DNA of 64,000 bases from Sutcliffiella horikoshii (GTDB lineage Bacteria > Bacillota > Bacilli > Bacillales > Bacillaceae_I): contig NZ_JAIVKY010000003.1 in NCBI RefSeq assembly GCF_020524325.1, positions 1-64,000 on the forward strand, written 5' to 3'. The translations under genes were made by a program, and so were the position numbers. Below the pieces are notes generated by a model that was not told the origin of the DNA, searched no databases, and saw nothing but the letters and a program-made list of their open reading frames with translations. Of this stretch, positions 10,701 through 19,743 are shown piece by piece (position 1 is the stretch's first letter; every line of letters starts with the position of its first letter).

Positions 10701-12133
10701 CTACAACAGAACTTGACATCGAATTACGCCCATTCATCGGATATCCTGGTGAAATCGGCTATGACGATGGTACTGCTGAGAATGCCCGTGCATTCTATGA
10801 TGCCGGAAATGGTTGGGCAGTAAAAATGTCTCTACCTGAAGGTCAAAACAGTGCACTTGTTACCGGTGGATTATTCCGATTCTGGGATACTACATGGCCA
10901 ACTCCTGGTGGTACAGACTTTAAAGTAGAGGTTTGGGATGCATCTGGCACTGATGGAGCTCCTGGTTCAAAGCTTGCTGGACCATTTGATGGAACGGCAC
11001 TTCGTACAGGAGAATGGACAACAGTTGACTTAGCTGAGCATGGAATAATCGTAGAACAAGACTTCTACATGGTTTACATTCAGTCTCAACCAAATCCAAA
11101 TGCTCCTGGACTTGGAACTGACGAAGATGGACCAAACGCTGGACGCAGCTGGCAATATGTAGGTGGAGCATGGTCTCCTTCTCCTGAAGAAGAAGGAAAC
11201 TACATGATCCGCGCTTTGGTGAATTTTGAAGTAACACCACCTACTATTACTTCTCCTGCCGATGGAACTTACACAAATGAATCTACTGTAACGGTGGAAG
11301 GTAACGCATCCCCGACAACAACGGTTCATGTATTGAATAACGGCGAAGAAGTTGCAACTGCTACAGCTTCTGAAGAAGGAACGTTTGCAGTGGATATCGA
11401 GCTTGCTAACGGCGAAAACGTGTTAACGGCTAAATCTTCCACTGAAACAGGCGAGACAGAAGAATCTGCACCTGTAACAATTGTTCTTGATCAAGCTAAA
11501 CCTGAGCTTGCCATTACAAGCCCTGAAGATGGTTCCAAAACGAACCGCGAAACGGTTACCGTAACAGGTACAGTATCCGATGAGAACCTTGATTTTGTAA
11601 AAGTCAACGGAAAGAAAGCTACTGTTGAAGATGGCACTTACTCTTTAAGAGTAATGCTTGAAAACGGAGAAAATAACATTCGCGTTGTTGCTCAGGACTT
11701 AGCTGGAAACCGTAAGAGACAAGATGTAACGGTATACGCTAACTATGATGCGCCTGAAATTACAAACCTAAAACCAGAGGAAGATAAGCACTTAAGCGCC
11801 GGTGAATCTGTAAAGATTGAGTTTAGCAGTGAAGAAGGCCTTCGTGCAACATTCTCTATCCGTATGCCATTAACAAATGCTTCCATGATGATGCAAGGAA
11901 ACGACGTAAACAATGAAGTAAGCAATGCGGTTGAACTTCCATTGATGGAACAATCTCCTGGCTATTATGTAGGATATTGGACTGCTACTTCCAGCGTCGT
12001 GGCAAGTGGAGCAGAAATCGAGGTTAAAGTATCTGATGACTTCGGTAATGTAACTCGTGCCATTGCAGATGGTAAGCTGTTCATCAATGATGAAAATGAT
12101 GGTAGTAAAAAAGGGAAAAAGAAAAAGAACTAA
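7748..12133 (+). CDS. bpr: Secreted subtilisin-like serine protease, bacillopeptidase F type
   Basis: An extracellular S8 peptidase of 1461 aa. Visible in order: signal peptide with likely cleavage after ASA at residue 33; an I9-type propeptide (about 60-180); the S8 catalytic domain with triad Asp231 (SIDTG), His278 (GHGTH) and Ser455 (GTSMASPH); an Ig/accessory region; a MAM-like jelly-roll (about 640-800); an acidic linker; two carboxypeptidase-regulatory-like beta domains (about 850-1000); a further beta domain; two Ig-like repeats opening TITSPADG and AITSPEDG; and a lysine-rich tail. The length and order fit B. subtilis Bpr (about 1430 aa). The start follows AAAGGGGG by 7 bp. It is monocistronic. 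In B. subtilis bpr is elsewhere on the chromosome, so the placement between ytpQ and ytpP is notable. Confidence 0.92.
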   Translation: MSRKNKRNFARVFSIIMCLLLIAPSFIPGTASAQGNKASVSLGESKEVMASKIPDRLSTQFANDGEKVTFLIKFKEQVDTQAVAAKAVEAAKSQKASAGQEKLMKRNAVVSELRATSIETQANVKEYLEKAVADGKAKDIQSFYVVNGMAVTATKEVMEELARFPEIEKLLPNEVRQLDPAAEAAATTEIAVEEKPAAGLENIEWGVAQIGAPQAWEMGVDGQGTVVASIDTGVQWDHPALMEKYRGYNAGTGNASHEYNWFDATPANQSTPYDDDGHGTHVTGTMVGSESNGSNQVGVAPGAKWIGVKAFTPSGGTDVALLAAGEWILAPKDASGTPNPAMAPDVVNNSWGGGPGLDEWYRPMVQAWVAADIFPAFAAGNTRIGNPGGPGSVSTPGNYPESFATGATDVNMNLASFSLQGPSPYDEIKPEVSAPGVGVRSSFPGNSYGAASGTSMASPHVAGVVALLKQVNSNLTVADIEEILMTTATERTDSNFPDSPNNGYGHGIINAFDAVSSIISGLGKIKGQVAKDGEDSEAPTFEHTAPAETYAGMNLPLSIHVQDNVSISSVTLQYQNVADEWVDLAAERASGSYNDATYTVSIPGDDIGEPSVSYRFHIVDFGGNEVTSDTYEVSVQPGISVGYSTDFETDPVGWYSFGAENTWQWGVPSAGPAEANSGEKVYGTNLEGNYGNRANMTLVMPPIDLPEDSGAYLQFMNWFNLETRYDFGHVFVSTDQENWTQLLRFDGISESWTAREVDLSAYAGQRIYIGFNVTTDGSVVRTGWYIDDVALSAESNATESASTQLEVTKEEKVEVKEEQVNPDKIHPVATPEKEEAVKEDANPAALPLHAQVTVLETNRSVNTNPANGQYELLHAAGTFTVQAAAYGFHPAQQTVDIPADGEATANFVLEEIAQGTVSGTVTNSATGEPVGNATLMLVEDAAIAPVTTDENGNFSITAYEGDYTLRVMAPSYYSENVEISIEGDATTELDIELRPFIGYPGEIGYDDGTAENARAFYDAGNGWAVKMSLPEGQNSALVTGGLFRFWDTTWPTPGGTDFKVEVWDASGTDGAPGSKLAGPFDGTALRTGEWTTVDLAEHGIIVEQDFYMVYIQSQPNPNAPGLGTDEDGPNAGRSWQYVGGAWSPSPEEEGNYMIRALVNFEVTPPTITSPADGTYTNESTVTVEGNASPTTTVHVLNNGEEVATATASEEGTFAVDIELANGENVLTAKSSTETGETEESAPVTIVLDQAKPELAITSPEDGSKTNRETVTVTGTVSDENLDFVKVNGKKATVEDGTYSLRVMLENGENNIRVVAQDLAGNRKRQDVTVYANYDAPEITNLKPEEDKHLSAGESVKIEFSSEEGLRATFSIRMPLTNASMMMQGNDVNNEVSNAVELPLMEQSPGYYVGYWTATSSVVASGAEIEVKVSDDFGNVTRAIADGKLFINDENDGSKKGKKKKN

Positions 12134-12140
12134 GTAGATA

Positions 12141-12184
12141 AAAGGAGCAGGCACCCACGGGACACCGTGATCGCCTGCTCCTTT
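12141..12184 (+). terminator. Terminator between bpr and ytpP, probably bidirectional
   Basis: Stem AAAGGAGCAGGC / GCCTGCTCCTTT with an inner hairpin. It lies in the 56-bp gap between two convergent genes and has a short T run when read on the minus strand. Confidence 0.75.
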
Positions 12185-12189
12185 ATGAA

Positions 12190-12501
12190 TTATAAGGAAG
12201 CAACAAATGCTTCAATTTCTTCTTGTGTTTTGCGGTCCTTACTTACAAATCGTCCTGCTTCTTCTCCATTTTTAAAACCAACAAAGCTTGGAATTCCAAA
12301 TACGCTTAATTCAGCGCAAAGGTCAATAAATTCGTCTCTATCCACGTAAATAAACGTATATTCATTAAACTTCTCCATGATTTGGGGCAAGACTGGTTCA
12401 ATGACACGGCAGTCCGGACACCAATCTGCAGAAAACATGAACACAACATCTCTTTCATTTTTTAATTGATTAAATTGCTCCATTGATTGTAGCTTTTCCA
12501 T
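12190..12501 (-). CDS. ytpP: Thioredoxin-like protein YtpP
   Basis: A 103-aa cytoplasmic thioredoxin-fold protein with active site WCPDC (Cys28 and Cys31) and the cis-proline stretch FGIPSFVGF. The CPDC sequence is different from the CGPC of housekeeping thioredoxin, so redox properties may differ. It probably reduces disulfides or bacillithiol mixed disulfides; the physiological partner is not evident. The ATG follows GGAGGG, which overlaps the stop codon of the upstream EIIC gene, so the two are cotranscribed and probably coupled. Confidence 0.92.
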   Translation of the reverse strand: MEKLQSMEQFNQLKNERDVVFMFSADWCPDCRVIEPVLPQIMEKFNEYTFIYVDRDEFIDLCAELSVFGIPSFVGFKNGEEAGRFVSKDRKTQEEIEAFVASL

Positions 12502-12506
12502 ATTCG

Positions 12507-13520
12507 TTACCCTCCAATATTTATTTTCATATCGCCTTCTTTAATGAAAGCTTTCTTTCTCATCCATTCTGATATTGCTAAACTTACCACAGCAGGTCCC
12601 ACAATGTGAAGTAACAAGACTTTTATAAGAACTGACACAGAGAACCCCATAGCAGTAAAAGTCATAATCTGACCGACCAATCCGCTTGTCCCCATTCCAG
12701 CCCCCTCTTTTACATTCGTCATTTGAAATATTGTCGTCCCTAGTGGTGCAAATACTATACCTGCAATAGTTGGTGGTATGATAATCATCGGATTTTTGAT
12801 AACATTTGGTACTTGAAGCATGGAAGTACCTATACCTAATGCTAATAGCCCTGACATTTTATTTTCACGGTAACTGCTAACAGCAAATCCAACCATTTGA
12901 GCTGCACATCCAATCGTAGCCGCTCCCGCTGCAATTCCTTCAAGTCCCAACATCAAAGCAATTGCCGCACTTGATATAGGTGCTGTCAAAGCCCACCCCA
13001 TCAGAACTGCCACCAAAATCCCCATTACAATAGGCTGCTGTTCAGTGGCCCACATGATTAAAGATCCCAGTGAATTCATCCCAGCATTAATCGGAGGTCC
13101 AATAAAGGTTGCAACAAGAAATCCTGTCAGTATTGTTATGAAAGGCGTAACTAGAATATCGACTTTTGTTTCTCTTGAAACCATCTTTCCCACTTCTGTA
13201 GCCAATAATGCTGCAACAAAACTTCCGGCAGGTCCGCCTAATTGAGCACCGGCAGCTCCTGCAATAAGGGCAGAAAACAGCACCAGTGGAGGTGCCTTTA
13301 AACCATAGGCTACAGCCGCCCCTATCGCCGGACCCATCAAACTCATTGCTAAAATACCCATGTCTGTAAAGAGCGTCCAACCTGCTTGATCCCCGATTGT
13401 TTTAATAATAAGACCGATAATTAGCGAGGAGAACAGCCCGAGCGCCATAAAGCTTAGACCATCAATAAAGTAAACTCTTGGCGATAGCGATACTCCTTTT
13501 TTATGTAGAAAAGATTTCAT
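12507..13520 (-). CDS. PTS EIIC-like integral membrane protein (PfoR-type family)
   Basis: A 337-aa polytopic protein rich in Gly/Ala helices (about 8-10 membrane segments). The overall pattern, with GPAIGAAVAYGLKAPPL, GPPINAGM and PISSAAIALMLGL, matches the PTS_EIIC_2 group that includes clostridial PfoR. Such proteins are annotated as PTS sugar permease domains, but there are no EIIA, EIIB or sugar-metabolism genes nearby, so transport of a phosphorylated sugar is not supported here. It is the first gene of a two-gene unit with ytpP (5-bp gap). Confidence 0.75.
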   Translation of the reverse strand: MKSFLHKKGVSLSPRVYFIDGLSFMALGLFSSLIIGLIIKTIGDQAGWTLFTDMGILAMSLMGPAIGAAVAYGLKAPPLVLFSALIAGAAGAQLGGPAGSFVAALLATEVGKMVSRETKVDILVTPFITILTGFLVATFIGPPINAGMNSLGSLIMWATEQQPIVMGILVAVLMGWALTAPISSAAIALMLGLEGIAAGAATIGCAAQMVGFAVSSYRENKMSGLLALGIGTSMLQVPNVIKNPMIIIPPTIAGIVFAPLGTTIFQMTNVKEGAGMGTSGLVGQIMTFTAMGFSVSVLIKVLLLHIVGPAVVSLAISEWMRKKAFIKEGDMKINIGG

Positions 13521-13723
13521 ATTCTCACTCTTTCCTTATATATTTCCTACCAGCTTTACATTAATAATACCGAATCATGGTCGATATATACTAGTAGGTA
13601 TTCAAGATTTTGTTAAAAGGTTGTTGTGAATTTTGTAGATATATGTCTATAATTACTTTAAAATATCAGACTTTTAACAAAATATATAAAATTCGAAAGT
13701 CTTTTACGCTTTAGGGGGGTAAC

Positions 13724-15886
13724 ATGAAAACAATTAGAGGTAGAGTTAGATTTATTTTATTGACTGCCATTACAGGACTCATCATTGTACTATTATTCAA
13801 TTTCTTTTTCTACTTTACGCAATCTGCTGAGAAAGAGCAAGAAGCAGCGTTGTTTGAAGCGGTAAATGGAAGCAAAGAAATAAAGTTTGCTTTTTCAGAT
13901 ACTCGGAAGAATGAGCAAGAATTTTTAAGAATACCAAGTGACGAAACATCCGTTGCAATAAAAGAAAACTTGGAAAACATTAAGCTGGATGCAGCTAGTT
14001 TGCAACAACAGTTCGGAGAATATGAGGAAATTGCCACTCGTTTTGAACAAATTGAATCGGCAGCTACTAACTATTTGAACGAATTTGTCCCACTTGAAGA
14101 ATTATATAAAGAAATGGGATATACAGAATTTACAGGATTGCAGGGAGAAATGAACGGAAATGTTCGTAATCTGGTTATTAATGTGCGCGGGGCCAATCGC
14201 GAAGAATTAAATGCCACGTTGATGAACCTTCGACTTTATGAACAGCAATACTTGGCCACAAAACAAGAAGCAAGATATAGAGATTTCATGAAAAGTGCCG
14301 AAACGTTCAAAGAACAACTGGCGGAAACCGATTTGCCAGATTCACAAAAGAATGGTCTGTTGGAACTTTACAACCCATATGTTCAGGCTATGACAGACTT
14401 ATATAATAACTACAATTCCTCTTACGGCTTTGTGAGGAATTTTGAAGAAATAAGTAATGGCGTTGAGCAGAGTGTGAATGAGGTGGAAGCTGCGGTAACA
14501 GATTTGCAGTCTACTATACAAGCAGAAGCCAACAAGAAGTTGCAGACGATCATGCTGCTAACTTTAATCATAAGTGTCCTTTTATTAATATTCTTAAGCA
14601 CCACTGGCTATTTCTTAAATAGAAAAATAGCCTCCTCCATCCGCTCGTTAAAAGATGGTGCATCAAAAATCGGAGAAGGCAATTTTGCGTATAGGGTACC
14701 AATCACCACGAAAGATGAGATGGCTGACTTAGCGGTAACCTTTAATGCGATGGCCGAGAAGGTTCAAGTTTCCCTATTAAAAGTGATGGAAGCGACAGAT
14801 AAGTTGCAGTCTTCCTCACAAAACCTTGCCGCCATTTCAGAAGAGACGACTGCCCAATCCACAGAAGTGAACGAAGCCATTAAACAAGTGGCTATAGGGT
14901 CAAGCGAACAGGCACTTCATCTCGATGAAAGCACAGATATCTTGAAGCGAGTAAAAGCCGCAGTAGAACTGGCAAACCAATTGAGCATTGACATTAAGAC
15001 AAAGGCCGATCATGCAAGAACAATGGGAGAAGATGGCCTAACTGTGGTAAAGGATTTATATAACTCGTCCGAACAATTCCTTGAGCTTGCCAACCATCTT
15101 ACGGAGCGAGTGCAACAAGCTACAAAGCAATCCCAACAAATTAATTCCATTGTTGGCACCATCCAGGAAATTGCAGAAAACACGGACCTGCTTGCACTGA
15201 ATGCTGCAATTGAATCTGCTCGTGCAGGTGATGCTGGTAGAGGTTTTGCAGTGGTGGCCCAAGAGGTTCGAAAATTGGCCGAACGTTCCAAACATGAAGC
15301 ATTGTCCATTAAAAAGCTAGTAACAGAAATGGGCAAACAAATGGGCAAGCTTTCAGACGATGCACTACAATTTAATGAATACAGAGATCTCCAACAGGAA
15401 TCCGTTAATCAAACGAAAACATCTTTTGAAAAAATTGCAGGCAATGTAATGGAGATCAACCATAAAGTAGATGATGTGCAGGAAGCAATTGTTCATGTAA
15501 CTGAATCAAACAAACAGCTTGAAGAAAAATTATCAGAAGTACATTATATTTCTGAAGAGGCAGCCGCTACTTCTGAACAGGTAAGTGCATCAAGCGAACA
15601 TCAAATAATCGCAATTGAGCAAGTCAACGAAGCTGCAATCTCCCTATCGGATATTGCCAATGAACTTCAAGAAGAGGTTAGTCAGTTTACAGTAGAAGAT
15701 GATAAGGCAACTCCTATAGAAGAAACAGAATATGTGGATGAACAACTTGATTCAGAAGAAATAAAAGATGAACCTTCATCTAACTATACAGATGACGAAG
15801 AAAGCCCAGAAAAAAAATGGATACACGATGAAGTTGCTGCCTCAATCGAACAAACCGCAGCCACGGGAGAACAAGAGAATAAATAA
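13724..15886 (+). CDS. Methyl-accepting chemotaxis protein
   Basis: A 720-aa chemoreceptor. Membrane segment 1 spans about residues 8-30, an extracytoplasmic helical sensor region about 31-270, membrane segment 2 about 272-297, a HAMP domain about 300-355, then the long coiled-coil signalling domain. The CheA/CheW-binding tip is recognisable as [20 protein letters not shown], and methylation-type Glu/Gln pairs such as [10 protein letters not shown] occur near the end. The acidic tail after about 670 is unlike typical receptors. The ligand is not predictable. The start follows AGGGGGG. It is monocistronic with its own terminator. Confidence 0.95.
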   Translation: MKTIRGRVRFILLTAITGLIIVLLFNFFFYFTQSAEKEQEAALFEAVNGSKEIKFAFSDTRKNEQEFLRIPSDETSVAIKENLENIKLDAASLQQQFGEYEEIATRFEQIESAATNYLNEFVPLEELYKEMGYTEFTGLQGEMNGNVRNLVINVRGANREELNATLMNLRLYEQQYLATKQEARYRDFMKSAETFKEQLAETDLPDSQKNGLLELYNPYVQAMTDLYNNYNSSYGFVRNFEEISNGVEQSVNEVEAAVTDLQSTIQAEANKKLQTIMLLTLIISVLLLIFLSTTGYFLNRKIASSIRSLKDGASKIGEGNFAYRVPITTKDEMADLAVTFNAMAEKVQVSLLKVMEATDKLQSSSQNLAAISEETTAQSTEVNEAIKQVAIGSSEQALHLDESTDILKRVKAAVELANQLSIDIKTKADHARTMGEDGLTVVKDLYNSSEQFLELANHLTERVQQATKQSQQINSIVGTIQEIAENTDLLALNAAIESARAGDAGRGFAVVAQEVRKLAERSKHEALSIKKLVTEMGKQMGKLSDDALQFNEYRDLQQESVNQTKTSFEKIAGNVMEINHKVDDVQEAIVHVTESNKQLEEKLSEVHYISEEAAATSEQVSASSEHQIIAIEQVNEAAISLSDIANELQEEVSQFTVEDDKATPIEETEYVDEQLDSEEIKDEPSSNYTDDEESPEKKWIHDEVAASIEQTAATGEQENK

Positions 15887-15887
15887 A

Positions 15888-15928
15888 ATAAAAAAGGTTT
15901 GCCTTCTTGTTGGAGGCAAACCCTTTTT
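15888..15928 (+). terminator. Intrinsic terminator of the chemoreceptor gene
   Basis: Stem GGTTTGCC / GGCAAACC followed by CTTTTT, directly after the stop codon. Confidence 0.88.
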
Positions 15929-15965
15929 AGTAGGAACGCTACCTAAACCCACGCCCCTAGCACCA

Positions 15966-16200
15966 AGGGCTTCATATTGGCGATGAGGACCTCTCTTCTC
16001 CTGATTTTTCTTCACCAAGGTCTTCATAACGGTTATGAGCACCTCTCTCCTCCTGATTTCTCCTCACAGAGGTCTTCATAACGGCAATGAGGACTTCTCT
16101 CCTCCTGATTTCTGGTCACTAAGGTCTTCATAACGGCGATGATGACCTCTCTCCTCCTGATTTTTCGTCATTGAGGTCTTCATAACGCGATGGCGATCAA
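15966..16200. repeat. Tandem array 1 of 52-bp hairpin repeats (about 4.4 units)
   Basis: The motif gGTCTTCAT recurs at 15967, 16019, 16071, 16123 and 16175, an exact 52-bp period. In each unit GTCTTCAT is followed by 7 bases and by a near-complementary ATGAGGAC or ATGATGAC, so every unit can form an 8-bp stem. The intervening ~29 bp is pyrimidine-rich (ctctctcctcctgattt). The last unit is degraded. The array lies between a terminator and the convergent lipoprotein gene. It shares period and core with the array at 21035-21236. Confidence 0.9.
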
Positions 16201-16251
16201 GAATTATTCTGAAAACTATCCACAATTTGATTATTTTATAATTTACTAAAC

Positions 16252-16291
16252 AAAAAAAAAGAATACTCCAGGTTTCCCCTTCGTATTCTTT
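16252..16291 (-). terminator. Intrinsic terminator of the lipoprotein gene
   Basis: Minus-strand stem AAGAATAC / GTATTCTT followed by nine T. Confidence 0.85.
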
Positions 16292-16299
16292 ACTTACAA

Positions 16300-16818
16300 T
16301 TATTTAATTTTGACAGAAGAGATAATCTCCATCATACTCTTCGTACTCGCTTCCATATTGCCCGTATCTGTTACCGTTGTCATCTTCACTCCACCTAAGC
16401 CTACAGTCACTTCATATAACTCTTCCTCTTCCCCATCAACTGGAGAAATCAACAAGTAACCTAAACGGTTATCCTCTGTAACTGTATGATCTACCAATAA
16501 TTCAGAAAGGTTCACCTTTGTAGAATCATATAATACCTCTGAATCTTTTGGTTCGAAAGGGTTTACAAATAAAAGGTAGGTTTGCTCGTCCTGTGTAAGA
16601 ACAATATTGTTTTCCGATTGGGAATCAATGGAAAACCCAGTGGGCAAGTGATATGCAAATATATCTGTATCCTCAGAAGTCTCTGGTGGTTGTGCTTTAA
16701 ATGTTTCCTCAAAAGTATCAACAGATTTTTGTGTGGCGTCTTCAATTGAGACAGAACAACCTGTTAAGAATAGTAATGATAAAAATAAAATAGAAATAAT
16801 AGCTCTTCCAAAAGTCAA
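16300..16818 (-). CDS. Putative lipoprotein of unknown function
   Basis: A 172-aa protein beginning with a signal sequence and lipobox LTGC (Cys21), so it is expected to be lipid-anchored on the outer face of the membrane. The rest is a soluble acidic domain with no motif I recognise. The longest frame begins at 16857, but the TTG at 16818 follows AAAGGGAGTGG at a normal distance and gives a proper signal peptide, so I use it. It is divergent from ytoQ and ends at its own terminator. Confidence 0.75.
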   Translation of the reverse strand: MTFGRAIISILFLSLLFLTGCSVSIEDATQKSVDTFEETFKAQPPETSEDTDIFAYHLPTGFSIDSQSENNIVLTQDEQTYLLFVNPFEPKDSEVLYDSTKVNLSELLVDHTVTEDNRLGYLLISPVDGEEEELYEVTVGLGGVKMTTVTDTGNMEASTKSMMEIISSVKIK

Positions 16819-16920
16819 ACTCTCCACTCCCTTTAGTACAATAAGACTAGAAAACACACACTAAACTTATCATACCTATAAATCTTTACCCGTGACAAGG
16901 ATAAGTTGGAATTATCACTT

Positions 16921-16960
16921 AATTCCCCTATTTTATGATAGACTAGGAAATAGGGGAATT
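16921..16960 (+). promoter_or_regulatory. 13-bp inverted repeat around the ytoQ promoter
   Basis: AATTCCCCTATTT (16921-16933) and AAATAGGGGAATT (16948-16960) are perfect inverted copies separated by 14 bp. The loop starts with a -10-like TATGAT (16934-16939), with TTATCA 16 bp upstream as a possible -35. The dyad could be an operator or an mRNA hairpin. Confidence 0.55.
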
Positions 16961-16988
16961 ACAAGAGGTACTATTTGGAGGGATTGTC

Positions 16989-17429
16989 ATGAAATTTACT
17001 GTTTACCTTGCTGGTGAAATCCATACTAGTTGGCGAGAAGAATTAATAGACAAAGCACAAGCACTGGATCTTCCATTACAGTTCGTTGGACCGATGACGG
17101 ACCATGAGCGTTCAGACAACATAGGAGAAGCGATCATGGGAACGCAGCCAAGTTCCATTGCGAAGGACGAAGCAGCTTCTCAAATTAATAATCTTCGTAC
17201 AGAACTTTTAATGAAAAAGTCTGATCTTGTCATTGCATTATTCGGAGAGAAATATAAGCAGTGGAACACGGCAATGGATGCAAGTGCAGCTATCAGTCTT
17301 CAAAAGCCACTTATCTTAATTCGTCCGGAAAACCTTCATCATCCATTAAAAGAGTTATCCAATAAAGCAAATGTCACGGTTGAAACGGTTAATCAAGCTC
17401 TAAAAGTACTTACATATGTATTAGATTAA
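16989..17429 (+). CDS. ytoQ: YtoQ family protein
   Basis: A 146-aa soluble protein with the nucleoside 2-deoxyribosyltransferase-like Rossmann pattern seen in the YtoQ family: an opening FTVYLAGEIHTSW strand-loop, KSDLVIALFGEKYKQWNTA, and a C-terminal helix. The family is conserved in Bacillus and some proteobacteria and has no settled function. The ATG follows TTGGAGGG. It is monocistronic and carries a strong dyad over its promoter. Confidence 0.88.
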   Translation: MKFTVYLAGEIHTSWREELIDKAQALDLPLQFVGPMTDHERSDNIGEAIMGTQPSSIAKDEAASQINNLRTELLMKKSDLVIALFGEKYKQWNTAMDASAAISLQKPLILIRPENLHHPLKELSNKANVTVETVNQALKVLTYVLD

Positions 17430-17453
17430 AAGCAGGCCTAAGCCTGCTTTTTC
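17428..17453 (+). terminator. Terminator between ytoQ and the DUF84 gene, bidirectional
   Basis: Perfect stem AAAAGCAGGC / GCCTGCTTTT with a 4-base loop, between convergent genes and overlapping both gene ends. Confidence 0.85.
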
Positions 17454-17977
17454 CCATTCAATCTCCATTGCCCAATCAACAGCTTACTAACATGCTGGAA
17501 CATTTCCATCCTTGAAACAGCCCCATCTGTAAAGATTCCCAATGCACCTTCCTGTTTCCTGATGTCTTTTCGCTGACAGTACTCATCCATTAAGTCACCG
17601 AGCTCTTTACCTGCTATGAGCTCCTCTTTAAAAGCTTCAGGCAAAGGAATCCTAGCACCACCAGCTATGTACTCCCTACCGTCTTTAGAAACGAGCGCCC
17701 CCCAATTACAGACCATTACTCCAGAGGTTGGTGAAGCCCCCAGAACCACGCCACCTTCAAGGCCAATTGCAAAGTCTGCATCTACATTACTCGCTAACGC
17801 ATTCCTCGCTCGTTGCATTGCTCCACTAACAGTTTCTTCATCTGATAATGGCTGATTACTTACCCCCGAATCTACATCTAATGCGACGATCTCACAGTTT
17901 TCAAATCCAAGATTAATCAGTTCCTGTTGAACCGCCTTATATTTAGCAGGGTTCCTTGATCCCACTATCACTTTCAT
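17438..17977 (-). CDS. Inosine/xanthosine triphosphatase, DUF84 (YjjX) family
   Basis: A 179-aa protein predicted to hydrolyse non-canonical purine nucleotides (ITP, XTP), protecting nucleic acids. The opening VGSRNPAKYKAVQ is the hallmark nucleotide-binding start of the family, and FAIGLEGGV and GPLGIFTDGAVSR-like stretches (here GALGIFTDGAVSR) follow. The frame extends upstream to 18103, but that part is a translation of a dispersed repeat; the ATG at 17977 has GGAAAGGTG in front and gives the normal family start. Confidence 0.85.
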   Translation of the reverse strand: MKVIVGSRNPAKYKAVQQELINLGFENCEIVALDVDSGVSNQPLSDEETVSGAMQRARNALASNVDADFAIGLEGGVVLGASPTSGVMVCNWGALVSKDGREYIAGGARIPLPEAFKEELIAGKELGDLMDEYCQRKDIRKQEGALGIFTDGAVSRMEMFQHVSKLLIGQWRLNGKKQA

Positions 17978-18022
17978 CTTTCTCGCACCTTTCCATTTGA
18001 CTATAGTAGTTTGGTTAGACTC

Positions 18023-18153
18023 CGCTGTTTCCTTTCCGCAAATGGCTTCGCTTTCCGCGGGGCGACCTTGAGCCTCCTTGGCAAGCATGCGGGGTCTCAA
18101 CATTGTCGCTACTCCCCCACAGGAGTCTTCGCCATTTGCTCCAATCTACAGCT
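18023..18153 (-). repeat. Dispersed ~126-bp palindromic element, copy B
   Basis: Arms GCTGT / ACAGC at the ends, then AAATGGC / GCCATTT, with core GAGCCTCCTT and GGGGTCTCAA. It faces copy C (75 bp away) in the opposite orientation. It lies just upstream of the DUF84 gene. Confidence 0.9.
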
Positions 18154-18227
18154 AGAAATTCAAAAAAGCTATAATGTTTTTTCTAGGTTGGATAATCTTC
18201 CTTAACCTTTTGAAAATGAAATACCTT

Positions 18228-18354
18228 GTTGATTGCAGTGGAAGGCGCGCAGACGCCCGCGGGAGGAAGTGACAGGTGAGACCCCACAGGCTGCAAGCCG
18301 AGGAGGCTCACGGACCGCCCGCAGGCAAGCGAAGCGCCTGGAACGGAAATCAAC
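18228..18354 (+). repeat. Dispersed ~126-bp palindromic element, copy C
   Basis: A full 127-bp copy bounded by GTTGAT and ATCAAC, with AGTGGAAGGCG / CGCCTGGAACG inner arms and core GGTGAGACCCC and GAGGAGGCTCACGG. The remaining part of the 449-bp gap between 17978 and 18426 holds only copies B and C and the ytoP terminator. Confidence 0.93.
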
Positions 18355-18381
18355 CGTTTTATATACTTCCATCTCTTTTAA

Positions 18382-18412
18382 AAAGAAAAACGATGAGGAT
18401 TCCCCATCGCTT
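18382..18412 (-). terminator. Intrinsic terminator of ytoP
   Basis: Minus-strand stem CGATGGGG / CCTCATCG (one G-U) followed by TTTTTCTTTTT. Confidence 0.75.
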
Positions 18413-18426
18413 CTCAACATTTATTA

Positions 18427-19497
18427 TTATCTGCTTCTAATAGAGTCTACTGTAGATTGATCCGCAGATTTTACAAGTTTGACAATGAGCTCTCTTGCTG
18501 CAGCATAATCATCTACATGGACCATGGAAGCATGTGTGTGGATATAGCGGGAACAAATTCCCACCACCGCTGACGGTACTCCTTCATTGGATGTGTGAAC
18601 ACGACCTGCGTCTGTACCACCTTGAGAGATGAAATACTGGTAAGGTATGCTGTTTGACTCTGCAGTATCCAATACGAAATCTCGCATACCAGTGTGTGTC
18701 ACCATGGAACGGTCATAAATGCGCAGTAATGCACCCTTGCCTAAATGGCCGAACTCTTTTTTATCGCCAGTCATATCGTTTGCAGGTGAAGCATCCAGTG
18801 CAAAGAAGATATCAGGCTTGATCATGTTCGCTGCCGTCTGTGCTCCACGTAGACCTACTTCTTCTTGAACAGTAGCTCCTGAGTAAAGGACATTTGGTAA
18901 TGTCTCACCTTTAAGATCTTTCATAAGTTCAACAGCTAGTCCGCATCCATAACGGTTATCCCAGGCTTTAGCCAGAATCTTCTTCTCATTTGCCATTGGT
19001 GTGAACGGGCAGATAGGAACAATCTGTTGACCTGGTTTAATGCCGATGTTTATCGCGTCTTCTTTGTTGTCGGCTCCGATATCGATTAACATATTTTTAA
19101 TGTCCATTGGCTTGGCACGTTTCGCTTCATCCAAAAGATGTGGAGGAATCGATCCAATAACACCAACAACTGGACCATTGTCTGTCATTACTTGCACACG
19201 TTGAGCTAGTAAGACTTGGCTCCACCAACCACCAAGAGTTTGGAATCTTAACATCCCGTTTTCTGTAATGGAAGTGACCATAAAGCCGACTTCATCCATG
19301 TGGCCTGCGACCATGACAGTAGGGCCGGTTTCGTCGCCTCTTTTCACTCCGAAAATACCACCAAGGCGATCTTGTACCACTTCATCCGAGTACTTTTCCA
19401 ATTCACTGCGCATAAAGCGGCGAACATCATGCTCAAATCCAGGTGCACCTTGCAACTCCGTTAACGTTTTAAATAAAGTCAATGTTTCCTGATTCAA
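18427..19497 (-). CDS. ytoP: M42 family metalloaminopeptidase YtoP
   Basis: A 356-aa cytosolic aminopeptidase of the M42 (glutamyl/deblocking aminopeptidase) family; these form dodecameric shells with two metal ions per active site. Metal-ligand motifs are visible: AGHMDEVGF (His, Asp), [11 protein letters not shown] (bridging Asp), QEEVGLRGA (catalytic Glu-Glu) and a late [11 protein letters not shown]. The length equals that of B. subtilis YtoP. The start ATG lies just before a region with AGGAGCT. It probably trims short peptides. Confidence 0.93.
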   Translation of the reverse strand: MNQETLTLFKTLTELQGAPGFEHDVRRFMRSELEKYSDEVVQDRLGGIFGVKRGDETGPTVMVAGHMDEVGFMVTSITENGMLRFQTLGGWWSQVLLAQRVQVMTDNGPVVGVIGSIPPHLLDEAKRAKPMDIKNMLIDIGADNKEDAINIGIKPGQQIVPICPFTPMANEKKILAKAWDNRYGCGLAVELMKDLKGETLPNVLYSGATVQEEVGLRGAQTAANMIKPDIFFALDASPANDMTGDKKEFGHLGKGALLRIYDRSMVTHTGMRDFVLDTAESNSIPYQYFISQGGTDAGRVHTSNEGVPSAVVGICSRYIHTHASMVHVDDYAAARELIVKLVKSADQSTVDSIRSR

Positions 19498-19743
19498 CTA
19501 AGTCAGCTCCTTTTTTTCCAAACCTATATGTAGAAATATTCATTATACTTCGTTAGATTATCGAAATATTTTAACTATATTGTATCGAACTTTCTCTATT
19601 GTTTCCAGCTTTAGCATGACATTTATTTGTTTTACAAGTTATACTATTAGTAGGATAGGCAGAATCAATTCAACTCATCAGCTACTCCCATTTGAAAAGG
19701 CTTACGTAAAATTAGAGTATGATATATGGAAGGATGATACGAT

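Noticed and set aside
17978-18103. 42-residue N-terminal extension of the DUF84 protein
   Set aside because: Derived from repeat copy B; the ATG at 17977 has a ribosome binding site.
18011-18460. Several reading frames of 60-75 codons over repeat copies B and C (and similar ones over D-J)
   Set aside because: They are translations of the dispersed palindromic element and have no ribosome binding sites.
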